From: Colletotrichum lupini | Taxonomy: Eukaryota > Ascomycota > Sordariomycetes > Glomerellales > Glomerellaceae | Assembly: GCF_023278565.1 (NCBI RefSeq) | Contig: NC_064678.1 | Location: forward strand, 2,046,001-2,110,000 | Direction: 5' to 3' | Length of the DNA: 64,000 nucleotides | Part shown: in pieces, positions 12,501-24,900 of the stretch | Position numbering within the stretch: position 1 is the stretch's first letter | Layout: every line of letters starts with the position of its first letter | Position numbers and translations under genes: made by a program | The notes under the pieces: model-generated | What the model was told of the DNA's origin: nothing | Seen by the model: the letters and a program-made list of their open reading frames with translations, nothing else | Database searches by the model: none

Positions 12501-15194
12501 GCGTGGCGCCTTGGATTCCAAGATCTCGTCGTCAACCTGGCTCCTGCTGCCGATCGCCTCGACGACGAGGATTCCCTCATCGGTGCACTCCCGCGCAACG
12601 CCGAAGGCGACGTCGTTAACGAAGACGGAGAGAGAGTCGACGTTGCGCATTTGTTGAAACGGCCCTTGCTTCGCATCCGGACTCTTGCAAAGCTCACCAA
12701 GGTACGATTTCCCACTGCATTGAAACGAGCTTCACTAACCGTAAATCAGGGCCTTCATGCCGCTGTCGGCTCGTATGATACACTTGCGCTGGTTGGCGAC
12801 TACGACATGTTGCAAGAGAAAGCCAAGCGTCGCCACAGGGAAGAGTCTGCGCGGCTGGCTGACGAGGACGCCATTAACACCGACACGAGCAGAATCCGTA
12901 ATCTGCGGACACTCGCACCGATGGAAGCCGTCAAAATCGACCCCAAGCGGCAGGTCAGCGCAAAGGACCTTTTCTCCCTCAGCCTCGCACATTCCAATGG
13001 ACAACGCCTCGAGTGCCAGGTCGAACTCATCCACCGCGACCTTCCTGGCGCGAACAACGACAAGGGCGACTTGCTCATCCGTGAGACTGGCAGCGGCCGC
13101 CGTACATGGCTTCTCTTCCCTCCCATGCCCATGACTGTGATCTCAGCCCGCCGCGGTGACGCAAAATTCGAGCTCGTTCTCATGGTGTCGGGCTCCCACA
13201 ACGGACGGCACTGGTACGAGCTGCTGAGCCTCGTCACAGACAACAATGACCAAGTGGAAGACTGGCTTGACATTGTTGGCACGTCGCCCATGCCACCAAA
13301 GGAGCGGCTGCCGGTTGTCACTGAAGAGAGCCTCCCCGACTCGCCGCAGCACCGTACCGATATCCCTGTGGGCGGCAAGTTGCACGGATCATCATCGAGA
13401 GACTTGTCGTCTCCAGAGCCATACGCGCCCAAGCGATCGGTTTCTAGTCGCTACCACAACCGCGGCTCAAGCATGCCGACCACTCCCATCCGCCGCAGCC
13501 CCTCTCCAGACAGAACCCCTACACAAGACTCGTACGATGAGGAGGACAGACACAGAGCTGCGCCAAATACGACACCCTACCGCGCGGACGGCGCTCCTCC
13601 TCCTCCCATTCACCGCTCTTTGAGCCCTAAGCCCCCCAAGCTGTCGCCACCTGTCGACCTTGGCGGCTCTCGTGTGAAGCGTCGGGGATCCTCACCTCTG
13701 AAGCACGAATATCTGCCTTCTGAAGAATCATCCGATACGACTCGGTCCGTCACAGAGACCGACCTCTCAGAAAGCGAGACAGAGACAGAATCCGACTACA
13801 CGTCATCCGAGTCCGAAGATGACTTTGACGATGACATCCCCGAGACTGAGGTTGGCTTCAGCATTAGAGAGCCCGAGCACCAGCCGCGCGAAGAACGGGA
13901 GCGAGAGAGAGAGGAGTTTGTCGACTCCTTCAAGCAAGAGTCCATGATCTCGCAGTCATTCGTTCAAGAGTCCATGGTGTCTGAGTCGGTGTGCAGCCTG
14001 ACGCCGTCCAACTCGGCGTCGCAAGCCGGTCTTCATGGCCGCAAAATGAGTGCCTCGGAGAGCTACACCAAATATATTGCTTCCATCTCGTACTGGAACG
14101 AGAAGAAGGGCCAGTGGAAGGACATTTCCCTGGAGCCCTGCTCCATTCAGGTGACGGCCGGTGTCATTGAGGGCTACTCTCTAGTCATGAGCCTCGGAGG
14201 AGAGCCCGACATCCCTCTTGTTTCTCTCGAGCTTACGCCCCTCGTCCTCCTCCGCCAGTCTACCGTTGTCGACCTTGAAATCCGCTCAGCCGTCAAGGAC
14301 AATTGCAAGAACAAGGATATTGGTGGGGGCAACTTCCGTTTCCGCTGCCCATCGGCTACGGAATGCTACAATCTATACATGGCCGTTCACCATGCCCGCC
14401 TCAACAACCAAAAGTTTATTCAGCTCGAGAACGAGGCACGCTATCAGTCCTTCGGCCAGAGACCCTCGGAAGATACCGAGGACAACAGCAGTCGTCGTCG
14501 CAGCTGGTTCGGACGCAAGAACAGCTACCGCGCATCGACCCGCGCTCCATCCCAATCGCAAGATGGGAGCACCCCCTCGTCGAGTCTGTCTGCCACGAGC
14601 TTCCTCAAGAGACTCACGCAAGGCAACGCTTTCAACATTGCTCGCTCGTCCATCGACAAGCAGGGCCATTCCTCCAATAACAACAGCCTCTACGGATCCG
14701 GCTCGTCTTCCGATGGCTACCCCCGCTCACCATCCATCAGCATGTACTCCAACTCCATCCGCAGTCCTCTGTCATCCGACAATATCAAGATTCGCCTACA
14801 CCTGCTTGTCAGCTCCAACAAGTGGGAGGACTACGGCAACTGCATCATCCAGATTCGCCGCCCGCCGCCGGGCTGGCACCAAGACCTACGCGCAAACCAC
14901 GGCCTCGAAAAGCGCGTCACGGTTACAACTATGCCCAAGAAATCAGACAAGGCGCGCATCATTCTCGATGCCGTGCTGGGCAGCGGCTGCTTCACTCCTA
15001 TGGGCAGTCGAGGCATCATCTGCGGTATCTGGGAGGAGATCCGCGATGAGAGAGGCGAGATTGGCGTGGCGCCCAAGACGGGTGGCGCCGCCGGCTCGGT
15101 CAAAAAGTGGTGTTTCCAGTGTTCCAGCGCCTCGGAGGCCTCGTGGGTGTTGAGGCTCGTCCACCAGGAGGTCGGCGTGGAACTTCGGGACTAA
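9600..15194 (+). CDS. Large DH/PH-like (RhoGEF-type) scaffold protein
   Basis: The open frame encodes 1864 codons, but positions 12702-12749 form a 48-nt intron (donor GTACGA, branch CACTAAC, acceptor CAG) that keeps the frame. The likely protein is therefore 1848 aa. The N-terminal roughly 860 residues are disordered, with Pro, Ser and Lys-rich blocks and a Thr/Gln-rich segment near 580-625. From about residue 864 (TTKDLMKEFTDDENLYQREL) a helical region resembles a Dbl-homology domain. A PH-like beta region follows at about 1095-1215, then an acidic Ser/Glu-rich linker. A second PH-like fold at about 1472-1588 starts with YIASISYWNEKKGQW, and a compact C-terminal domain begins around 1710 (IRLHLLVSSNKW). 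Similar fungal proteins have been labelled SRm160/300 splicing coactivator or DH-domain protein. A Rho/Cdc42-type signalling or scaffold role is inference. The leader ends directly at the ATG, which supports this start. Confidence 0.85.
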   Translation: MSPKPPDEKASPDAAPAAAAATTKPSTPATKESNAPPTTPKTAPARPRAATMKKPPEPPTLLADFLRGRPSPQRVAAERKRRMSLDAVKAELRAEMRQAAVAKVQQPGGVRERVNKWQKTNAAAMASADPLAPPSEPTELAFPGDTESVTEEDRVRIKLRQKRMSAPKMSTPKIEVHNDGPPDEKDETVEDLPGGDAKLAPKKRVVSDDHWMAQKRKKSPTRAKSPRTKDASPSPTPSPLPKGFVQKTPIQAPISKKIQDWVAKVEMPDPPPVKQHRAAKSTDSLDGSRIQARLKELQERQATLPKKAMDDDGIRVTPIRTKKLDDDGIRVRPLKTPASEGSGVKTPRPQSTGAKSRERSRGGSARHESADEIVVVEEDETAIEVTEDAESSVPATPTRKPSKARKVSHKKKAPPPSDDKSWVSTSESAVKTGLDNSDLAPSSLTSAPGAKPLADIPVGFSAFSELDLPLNKTRQKAQRNPSFKAADVLKKVVTGGKKILHDAVEPPRQPVANQPPSIEKWLNGTVDPFVDEPAKKEESPAQAPKRKASESKPVDKTKTQDTRRRSSAEPRQRKPSLPTQTELSESTGLTESTQTTQTTDMTQTTQSTDWTESTLSSTDLSASTENDENVAPRNVEEKPKEKPKTPTSAGAAGLRRRAATRSSPSPAKSVKKPFREILKEAFRGESTGHQTPPSKYISEEERKLELDQEYDSPGEDDESRRTMRRRSSGSSRTYSDRTFTDDWTYDDESSVAPRRKPPTNGVHELSTILGSADTHSTYDSDMTSVLSETTITQTTGLTRSNVSRRRSNKSGLKRRLTKHSDLVSVLSLPDESQVPGSLRSIKPRASVRKAASVRRANARPDTVTTKDLMKEFTDDENLYQRELKTLVDGVVPVLLSTVLHEGSASAVDLFGPESPGRKANSMSKSVVNMGVALEKLKTAHKRASHTDIDRLISWLHTASPIYDSYLDAWRLGFQDLVVNLAPAADRLDDEDSLIGALPRNAEGDVVNEDGERVDVAHLLKRPLLRIRTLAKLTKVRFPTALKRASLTVNQGLHAAVGSYDTLALVGDYDMLQEKAKRRHREESARLADEDAINTDTSRIRNLRTLAPMEAVKIDPKRQVSAKDLFSLSLAHSNGQRLECQVELIHRDLPGANNDKGDLLIRETGSGRRTWLLFPPMPMTVISARRGDAKFELVLMVSGSHNGRHWYELLSLVTDNNDQVEDWLDIVGTSPMPPKERLPVVTEESLPDSPQHRTDIPVGGKLHGSSSRDLSSPEPYAPKRSVSSRYHNRGSSMPTTPIRRSPSPDRTPTQDSYDEEDRHRAAPNTTPYRADGAPPPPIHRSLSPKPPKLSPPVDLGGSRVKRRGSSPLKHEYLPSEESSDTTRSVTETDLSESETETESDYTSSESEDDFDDDIPETEVGFSIREPEHQPREEREREREEFVDSFKQESMISQSFVQESMVSESVCSLTPSNSASQAGLHGRKMSASESYTKYIASISYWNEKKGQWKDISLEPCSIQVTAGVIEGYSLVMSLGGEPDIPLVSLELTPLVLLRQSTVVDLEIRSAVKDNCKNKDIGGGNFRFRCPSATECYNLYMAVHHARLNNQKFIQLENEARYQSFGQRPSEDTEDNSSRRRSWFGRKNSYRASTRAPSQSQDGSTPSSSLSATSFLKRLTQGNAFNIARSSIDKQGHSSNNNSLYGSGSSSDGYPRSPSISMYSNSIRSPLSSDNIKIRLHLLVSSNKWEDYGNCIIQIRRPPPGWHQDLRANHGLEKRVTVTTMPKKSDKARIILDAVLGSGCFTPMGSRGIICGIWEEIRDERGEIGVAPKTGGAAGSVKKWCFQCSSASEASWVLRLVHQEVGVELRD
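12702..12749 (+). other. Frame-preserving 48-nt intron
   Basis: Donor GTACGA after a codon boundary, branch-site match CACTAAC 14 nt before the end, acceptor ATCAG. The length is a multiple of three and contains no stop, so simple ORF calling keeps 16 foreign residues inside the DH-like domain. Confidence 0.8.
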
Positions 15195-16230
15195 TTTCGT
15201 CTCTCTTCTTTTTTTCCGTTTTGTCTATACCATCATTCTTTCTTTTCCTTTTTCACTATCTTATTATGATTCCCCCCACACGAGCGAATGGCTCGCATTT
15301 CGTGCATTGCTAGAACCTGGCTTTAGGCGTCTGGCTATTAGGGCGGCATAGCGTGTTTGGAATTACTTTGAAAGGTGTTTTCGGCCGAGGGATGGATGGA
15401 GCGGCCGGGGAGGAGTCAGGTTGGGCTGGGTTCACATACGGGAGGTTTAAACATATATATATACACTCGGGACCATGGCATGGGGGTTGGCTAACGGTGA
15501 GGCAAGGAGTAGGTTGGGGGCTGGCAGCTTTGTTTTGTCTAGGGCCTTTTGTTTTGTTGTTACACATGATACCGAAGTCATTTATTGGCGTGTTTGGGGT
15601 AGTGTACGTATTGTAAAGATACCGTGTATAGGAACGGTGGTCATTCAAGTCCTAAGTCGACATTACATTTCAAAAAGAAGAGTCTTCAAGGTTTGGTGAA
15701 GTGATCTTGTTCCCTCTAAAGAATCTGAGTCGGCTTACGGCTTCACGTCAATGAAGGAGCGCGGGAGATGAAGGGTAGGGAGCCGAAAGGGGGTCTTTGG
15801 GGTCTCTTTTGTGATCTGCTCGTTACTTGGTTCTTGGGCGGTCCATCGTTCACGGCCTGGATGCTTGTTCTGAACCACGGGTACAAGTCCCTCGGACCTT
15901 TCCCGCAATCATCTTTCTTTCTCATTGATGAATTTCAGAAGTCGAGGATAGTCAACCGTACCCCATTGCTCCCCATATTCAGCGACCTTGAACATGTTCG
16001 TTGACTCGCGGTGAATCTGTCGTGCCCAAGCATCTCCATCCGCCCCCGAAACTCCCATTCATCCCAAACTCTCTCGTTCACCTCCAAGCATGAATTTCTC
16101 AACTCCCGCCCCGTTCATGTTATCGCGGGCAGAGTTATTCTTCTTGCCGAGACGACGCTTCTTTCCTTTAGCGTCACGACTGGCACTGGGACTATGCTTA
16201 AACGGAATAGTATCGATCTTTGCTAGCATC
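15195..16230. other. 3' flank of the DH/PH-like gene and spacer
   Basis: No gene recognised. T-rich sequence just after the stop (15205-15260) is probably 3' UTR. Downstream frames are short and match no family. Confidence 0.5.
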
Positions 16231-18960
16231 GAATATCTTTATTAAACCCCTAAATAACTTTGCTAACGTTGGAAATCTTCGGTAACCCTTATCGTATTCG
16301 TAAACGGTAACTCTAATGATGAGGCAGGAGGCGAGAGGCGGGAGACGAGTAGCGAGATGCGGGAGGAGGGGAGGGGAGGGAGGGGAGGGATGAGGAGGAG
16401 GAGGAGGAGGAGGAGGAGGAGTGAAGGAGTGAGTGAGTTATAAGTGAACTACTATAATTATTACTACGTTTAACACTGCCGTCTCTATCCGCTATAAGAG
16501 GGAGGAGACATTATCACTTCATCACCCCAGCTACCTCTGTCTCGGCAAGCTCCGACAGCTCAGTATTGCTTAGATAACTTCCTCGAGCAATATCACTGGC
16601 CTTTTGAAAGGGTCGAATGGGCGTATGAGACTGGCTAACAAAGACACGATTATAAGAGATGGAGAGAGAATGTGTTTCTCTTCTCAAGAACTTGGAGATA
16701 TAACGATGAACTACATCCCTAGTACTTGGAATGTCTACCGTCGACTCTACCTTGTTCTAGCAACAATGCTTTTCGTTACTTCTCATTAATAACCTCCTAA
16801 GAGCATAAAGTAGTATGGGGCGACTCACGCCCCGTAATTACGCCGGACGTATTCGTTAACGATAAGGTCAGCGACGAACGAGGCCGAGAAGTGAGAAAAA
16901 AAAGTAACAAAACTACTAAAACCCATCGGGCTGCCTTTATTCCGGAGCCCGCACAGCAGAGCCAGAACGATGCCGTCCAAGCCGAGAACTATCCTCTCGT
17001 TGACCCCGAGCTCGAGGGAACCAGGCCATCGTTGCCTTTCACCCGGCAGGAAACGCTCTCAGCGAGCCTCGCGTTGCTCCCGCTGCTGCTTCCGGTGCTG
17101 CTGCTTCCGGTGCTGCTGCTTTGACTTCTTCGACTGCTTCGCCCCTCGGCAAGCTCGGTCGGCTCAATCAGCTCGGGAAACTCGAACAGCTTGATCCGCG
17201 TGGTCAAGAGACGTGTACGCAATCATTGTCTCTCTATATAAGATGCCCCCTGACGGTCCACTGCCGATGTTCCCGAGCCGAACGTGTCCAGTCTTGTAGC
17301 CTAAGACGCAGTGGGCAAGGGCCCCATCTCGGCTCCGGATATCATCTCTTTCTCCCATGATCTGAGACGCTTTTTCACAACACAAGGCTTTGAGAGCGTT
17401 AGGTATACCTGGGAGGGGTGGGGGAGGAGGGTGACGTTGAAGAAGCTAGAGGAGGTCTCAATAGTTATAGGTCAGCCTCCCCCATTTGTGTCGAATACCT
17501 TACCTTATTAGTAACCTTTTATCATTCTTGTTTCTCACGTAGACAAAATATAGTATGAAATCTGTCTTTGGGACTAATAATTTCTCCTATTTTAGAGCTT
17601 TCAGTCGAAGTATATTTATGAAAGCCATTGACAGAATACTTGAAAGCATCTACTATTATGTTCTGATTGTCGTCAACCTCTACGATCAAAGGAGAAGAGT
17701 AGGTCGGGGGCGCGAGGAGTGTACAAGCAGGCTTCTATAGCTATAGTTATCTGACGTTTAATAGTCCACAAGGTAGGCTGTAAAAGCTGAAGAAGTGGAG
17801 AAAGTGAAAAGAAAACCAATGTAAGTGAGTGAACCCACTTCGCTACTTTGGAGATGCTTTTCTTTATATCACGTTGTCTCTGTGTCTAAACTGACAGGCT
17901 CTTAAAAAACGGAAGAAAGCTCCAAGGCGGGCTATAGAGCCCCTGAATCACCCTAGATCTATAGTTCATCTCCCTAGCTAATCCGTGCTCGATACATTTA
18001 ACAAAATAACTCCGTCAGCTTTTCCGCCGCTGAGAAGAAAGAGACCCTTCAACTGGAGCCTAGAAATAGGTAATTACCCTATGCAGACGGATAGAGTGTG
18101 GGCCAGCCAGGACGTACTGCAATAGCGCATCGTACCGCTGTTTACAAGAAGCCCTCTTTAAGGAAATGTAAGAAGAATGGGGAGTTAAGGGGGATTGAAA
18201 GAGGGGGGTGAGGGGCGGGGACAATAGAGCTTCATCTCTGGCCATCAGAACATTGAAGGCTGCTAGCAGGGAAAAGGTGGTTTTAGATGTAGATTCAACC
18301 CTCTCTCTTGATTTAGTTATCCCGTGATGGCGGCGTTCACTTGGGGACAGGATTCGAGAAAGCAATCGCTCTAGATATCTGATAGCGAGACGTTATCCCG
18401 TCTGCCTGCATATCCATCGTGTCCGCCTCAAGCTTAAGCCTGCACCTCGATTTGGGGGTTGGGAATAGTGTCTCGGTAAGGCAGTTGCTACGTTTTCTTC
18501 GTCCCCAGGCGACTGGGGAACCACCCCCGAACACCGCACTGCCATACAAAAAAAGCCATCGAATGTGCATGATTGGCATCGTTTCCCCTCCAAGAGTCGC
18601 AAAGATTGACTACAAGGGCAGCCCTTTGCATTTGGCATCAAATTGGATGGTGTTTGCACCAGCATATAATGTGTGGAATGTGGATCAATCTGCAACATCC
18701 CCCCTCTTGCTCTTTTCATGAAGATCGAATCTGGACTCTGCGTAGATGCGATAAACTTGACGACAAAAGAGTGCCACGTAGCCTCTTCTCACTGAATGTG
18801 CTGCGTTCTGCTCCTCTTTAGCGTTCGAGCAATCGCCAAAGGGCACCTCCAGCCTCGCTAAGCTCAGGGTTTAGAAGAGCTCATCAGGTCCGTAGCCTTC
18901 GGGGGCATGTAGGCTACTAAAGGGATAAGATGTAGCGAATATTTAGTACATCATGTACCG
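16231..18960. other. AT-rich, decayed island with no intact gene
   Basis: This stretch is visibly richer in A and T than its flanks, with many TA dinucleotides and short broken frames. I found no transposase or reverse-transcriptase motif and no terminal repeats. The composition is what RIP-mutated repeats look like in Pezizomycotina, so a degenerate transposon relic is the most likely reading, but this is inference. Confidence 0.4.
16376..16420. repeat. Purine (GGGGA / GGA) microsatellite
   Basis: GGGGA-type repeats run into about nine copies of GGA, giving a strongly purine-biased strand at the edge of the AT-rich island. Confidence 0.85.
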
Positions 18961-21900
18961 TCGGGCACAAGCCTACCATCAGTGAACGTTACGTCGGGGG
19001 TCGCAGACCATTACTCGGCTTTCGCGATGCTGCTCTCTCATGTAGCCGAGATGCTTCGGTTCATCGGACCTAACTCTTGTCATGTACACGTGGAGAGAAT
19101 GACCTCGGCGCAAAGACGGGCCCGGGTTGTTACCCCTAAAGTCTGAACTCTGAAGGATGTCAGTCCCAGTTTGTGCTGAGACTCATGGGCATAAATTTAG
19201 AACACAAGCTATGTCTTGCCTCAAGCCCACTGAGTCGTGAACGTGTGTAGAAATGCTTCTCGGCGGACAACCAGTTGTCTGAGTGGCGAGTTGCGATAGC
19301 ATGCTGAAAGTGAATTGCTCGCTCTCGGGCTCAACGTCTTCGTGCTGCACTGATTCCAGTTGATGGATAAGCGCTGCAGTAAGCGATAAAAAAGGCCCTT
19401 GGGGTGCGTGACAGCTAGCCTCAGTAAAGTGAACCACCAATGACCCGTCGAAGCAATCCGTCTTACGGTGCTCTCCTCGCCACTCAGAGACGCCTCACGA
19501 GAGCTGTCTGTGGCTGACGGCTGCGGCACATAATCAGGAGAGTTGGTGGCTCTCGAACCCCTGAGATGGTGGCTGAAGAATCATCACTCTCGACTACAAC
19601 TTCGTACTTCAGAGATGAACACCTGGAGCAGACCACAGCCCCTGAGTCACGAGCTCCCCGAGACCGTCTCTTCGATCGTCGGCCCAGGCTCGGTCATTGA
19701 GACTCGTAGCCCAACCTCTGATCGAGGTCAAAGGCCCAGATCGCCATGTTCACCATCATCTCGCTTCCATACCTTCTGGAAGCCTTGGGGGAAGGCAGGC
19801 GTAATAAGAAGGAGGCCAGGGTGCTCGACGACGAGCCTGCCTCAACCAAATTGCCGGTACGTTTCGTGGCTCCCTAGCCTACCATGTACGGAGTAGAGGC
19901 ACATGCCTGGTCAGACGGTAGCCGGCAGTCCAGCCGAGATGACCACGCAGCAGTCGCAATAAGGCCCGGGGCCGGGCTTGAGCTAGGTGAGAGTTTCGAT
20001 GGACCGGCATCCAGGGGTACAAGTCCCCCGGAGACGCAGGAACGCATAGGGACTGGCGCAGTGCCCGTCAGTGTGGAGATGTACGCTTGGTCGCACTGTG
20101 AAGAGAGATCGACGAACCATGCTGATGTGGGTGCCGAGCGGGCGAAGAGCTCACGTGCGAACACGAGCATGCTGGGGCGGACAAGGAGGCTGGTTTGAAA
20201 GAATCTTTCCAGAGCGCTCCACGATGCCAGGATCAGAATACCAAGTAGGGTAGCAGATTGTTGGGGTCTGAGTTCGCCAACTGGGGGCGACCACTTCGTA
20301 CGTATTTTCGGTACAAAAATGCAGCGGTATTGCTGCTCTTGTTGCCCATGTTGCATTTACTGCTGGTCGCAGAGCAACACTGGCGAAGCATGCCTTATTG
20401 TTGAGCAGACTGCTGGTGGACAGGCTAGCAAATCAGAGAGAGAAACGGAAAAAACAGGACTTCAGTTTCGTTCCGGGAGCCAGGTTCGACATCCGGATGG
20501 ATGTAAACTCCAACCCAAACATGACAGGGCATGTCGACGGGGAAGTAATCCGGTTGATCCGCGCAAACAAACCCCAAAGGGTGAGAATTGGTTGGGAACG
20601 GTTGAAACAGCCAAGGGGAGGAGGGAGGTCGGTCACCGAAGAGGCGAGCGATTGAAAGACCGAAACTGCGAAGGCGTTGATCAGTCGGCCGCTGTACTTA
20701 GTAGGAGAAGCGAATAAAGTTATCAGATCGAACCCATGCCATGTCGCTGGGTATTGGCGTTAGTGGAGTAAGTCGAGGGTTACACTAGCAACGGGAGCTC
20801 AGACCGGAGCCTCAGGAGAACGCTCGCGACAAGCTCGAAATGAAGATGAGACATCACTAGACGCGCAGAGAGACGCGAGCGGGCCCTGCTTCGCGGCATC
20901 GCGTAGGTCTTTGATTTGAGATTTCAAGCGTGCTTGCTCGTTTGCGTTGGGAGGATGTACTAGCGTGGTGTCGACCGGGGGGTTGACAACAGCCGGTCTC
21001 GGAGATTGAAGACAATCAGATTAGATGCGATTGATTTGATGAGATTGATAATGTGCGATAAGATTGGGGTGTGTCTTGCTTTGGTCCGGTGGAAAAGCCA
21101 AACAGCCCCAGCTGAATTGGCTGGACGTCATGATTGGATGAAATGGTTACAGACAGGGATCGGATGGTTCAGTGCGTGTGGCATTCCGTCAGGAAAAGCA
21201 AGGTGCGGAAATGGTTGGTCCATTGGGCAACACGAGATGAAGCATCCCTCATTTCGTTTGGTCGTCTGGCTCAACGCGGCCGATCTTCTTTGCTTGTGAC
21301 GTTTTGTCTTGTGCAACCACCTCGGAGATGGGCGGTCGAAGCGTGAAAGGCAAGCCCAGAGGAAGTTTTGTCGCGGTATCTTATGCAGCAGACAGCATTG
21401 CGAACCCAAATGCAAAGTCTAAGAGCATGTTGAGATGGACCGAGAGCATCAGAAGATCAGAAATCTGATACGCTCACGTGAGCGGTCTTGTTGAGAGCCG
21501 ACCGTCGTTGCCCGAGTCTAGAGATGGGGAGACGGCCGGAATTCCTCGGTTCGGCAACGGCAGCCGGGGCGCGTGTTTACGGAATCCGGCGAATTTTGCC
21601 CAATCCCACCTAGGAGAGGAGCGAGTGACCAGCGTTGCATTCCGCGGGACACCTTTCGTCAGTCATGCAGCATGGAGGTCTGCACGCGGAGCTGATGCTG
21701 GTGGTTCTTGGGATTTGACAGTTGATGCGCAACAATCAGATGGTGACGGCCAGCATGGGGGGGAGACTCTGCTGTGTACTGTGTAGGGTAAGTTTGCCAT
21801 GGGGAATCGGTATACAGTGTGCGATTTTGGAAAAAACTTAGAAGGGAGCCGGCGCAAAGGAGTGGCAACCCAACGGCTCATGGCTCGGCATTGTGGGCTG

Positions 21901-24900
21901 ACTCGACAGGGCCTTTGACCGAGTCTTGCTCGTGCTTGGCGTGTTTTCCTTTTGGTGTTCGGTGAGCGGTGAATTGTATTGCAAGTCGTTATTTTTGGGC
22001 CTGGCCATGGTGCTGTTTTCATCGAATGACCGTGGTGCGCAGAGAAATTGCTTCGGTAAGACGTTGGGTCCAATTCGTGACGGGGGGCTGAGCTCGCCCA
22101 AGAATGTCTGGGGCCCTGGGGGTGACCATTGTTGTGGAGGGACGAACCCTGCCGCTCAGCAGAAGGCATGCCCGAGCAATAATGCCTCTGACGACTCGGG
22201 GGTGGCTGATTCCCAACGTGCTGGAACGCACTGTTTAGGAGTGCGTGGTGTGGTACGTAGGGCCTGGAGGGCAAGTCTGGGGTCGTGGCAGGACCCCGAG
22301 TCGCAGAGATAGGGCTTCCGACGTTGCAATAGCGTAATAGGGGCTTCCAGGTCTGCACACTGTAGACGGAGCTTCTTTGACAGGACGGCGGAGCTGAAGG
22401 TCAAGACCGGGAGAAGTTGGTGGTGCTGCTGCATTGGTGCCGCGGAGCGTGTTGAAGTGGTGCCGCGGGAGGTGCAGAAGACTGCCGTGTTGTCCATCTC
22501 CGAAGGTGGAGGGACAGTATCGGGACTCTGTACGACTATCTCAGCGACAGAGTGAAAGTGAGGGGTGCGGCCACCTCATCGTGCGTAGCCGGTGCTGCAC
22601 GATGGTAGCTGGATAGCATCACGGGAGAGCGCAATCGTGAGGGGGTATGGTGAAATGAGGGCTCTTTCAATGGCCAGCGAGTCCGGAGCAAGTTGGGCCC
22701 AGCATAATGGACCAGCAAGATGGATCTTGGAGTGCGCAAGCGGGCGAGGAAACCCCACACTCTTGTTCTGTGGCGGCGATATGCGATGCAGCAATGTACG
22801 ATGTCGTTGGATGTGCAAGTACGGGGAACGGTGAATCGTCAGGTTTTCCAGTTGTGCGGGACAAGAGTCCACCGCAGTGCAGCAGAAATGGGCGGCGACC
22901 CTGGCACTGTGAGGATCGAAGCGCAAGCGAGCAGTCTGCTGCGCACGGTAATTAGTGTACGGAGTACTTGGTACGGATATTCTACTGTGGCACATGTATG
23001 ATGTGGTTAGAAAGCCCAACAAGAGTGGGTGAGCGGATCAGCTTACCTCATTTTACCTTTGGTTTCCGGCAACCGGCTCGGTTCCCATCACCTCTGCCAA
23101 GAGCGACGGGAAGTGACAAGAGACAGAAAGAGCCAGGCGGAAGAAGACTGAGAAAAGCCGGGCAAGAAAAGCCGGGAAAAGAGGATGAATCGGGTAGGGG
23201 CGGGTGGAGTGGGGTGAACCGTGTAGAGTACCTAGGGTAGTAGTAGTACCTACCTAGAGTGGTGTGGAAGCAAGGCAAGAAGGAGCGAGTGACTAAATTC
23301 GTACCTTCCACGTTAGCGGATCGGAATGTGGAAGGAGAAAAGATAGGAGATGCAATGCCTTCCGCTGCACCTCGGGCTGTGACAATCAACTACCTACCTT
23401 ACCTACCTTGCCGGGCATGGCATTGACGTTGATGTCGACGCGTCCCGAGGTTCAATCGCTGCAGGAGAGGCTGAGCCCGAGATGTCGATTTGGAAAAGAA
23501 AGCACCGAGGAAATTGAATGAACGGGATGGTGACAATGCAGATGCCAGAAGGTACCTATCCCAATACTGCGTACACATGTCTCGTCGTCATCGGGGCGGG
23601 CGACATCGGCCAAGAGCAAAAGTGGAGGGTTGTTAGGAACACAAGAAAGGACCCAGCGCGCGGTCTCGTGTTTGGTGCCCGTGGACCGTGACTTCCTTGG
23701 GTTTTTCTGCAAGTGCTTGCATTTCTGATGCTACTACTCCGTAATCTGATTCATAAGGCAGGGCATCTTGGGCGAAAGCAGCCTGAAAAGCAAATGGAAA
23801 TGTGGAAAGCACCCGAGCGCGAGTGCGAGCTCGGATGTGCTGGAATTGACGTGACGCATTCTCACATATTTCTTTCTTTTGCTCGGTAACGGCATGTCGT
23901 GACAGTCCATTGCAACAGTACCCGTAAATTGTATGTACTATTCAGTTAACCCAACCGTGCCAACCAAAATGTGCCCGGATCGAGGCTGAATCTTAGTCAA
24001 CGGCGGTGCTGGTGTTACAGTCATCAGCAGCTGTCAGTGTCGCACATTATTACCCGGTGGCCATTCATCATTACCCAAGATGAACAAATGCTCTCTGCAT
24101 GCTCAGGTCATCAATCAGCAATCAAATCATGATGCGCAGCCCGTCGTCGCCGCCGCTTGGGGGCCAAGCCAAGCCCGAAAAGAAGACGTACCTTGGGTAC
24201 CGTGGACAGTGCCAACATCTCCGGCACGTGAACAGTGTGAACAGAAAGCCCCGCTCACTGTCCGGCTGCGGCCACTACCACGGTGCCACCGCTGTGGCGG
24301 CTAGGCCCAACAGGGGCATTCCAGTGTCCCCTGTCGCAACCCAAAAACGGAGACTTTGCACTCTTCTTCGTTTTCCTCACTGTTACTCGATTGCACCTGG
24401 TCGCTTTTTACCTTGCATTTGTTACGCACCTTAGTAGTACGCAGTATACGGAGTACTCCCTCACCACCTACTGGCCAGCCTGGATATCATCAAGCCCTTG
24501 TGCCTGTCTTTTCCGGCCGGTTCCAGTCGAAATTTAAAAACGTGCAGTAAAAAAGAGTACATTCCTTGCTCCAGTATCCGTACTCCCTCGGTCTAGAGAT
24601 CGACAAACCTCACCTATTCCTTACCAAGTACCTACGCCCCTACTACTTCACACGCCTTTTCTTTTCCCGGGGCCTGGACCAGGTTTTCCCACCATTTTTA
24701 CCGTTTACCTCATCGACCTCTCCACGTCCCAAAAACTTAACATTCCTCACCCTTCCGCCCGATACTTTTTCGCTCCTTTTCTCTTTTCCCTACCTTACAC
24801 CACACACACCTCGGCTTATCTGATCAAACTTATCTGATCAGGAATTCCCCAACCTGGTTTCATCCATCTGACAACCCACAGCCACTCACCGATTCCTACA

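Noticed and set aside
20799..21020. 74-codon minus-strand open segment with a coiled-coil-like stretch (ANEQARLKSQIKDLRD)
   Set aside because: Looks mildly coding and could be a last exon, but no upstream exon or zinc-cluster motif could be found to join to it.
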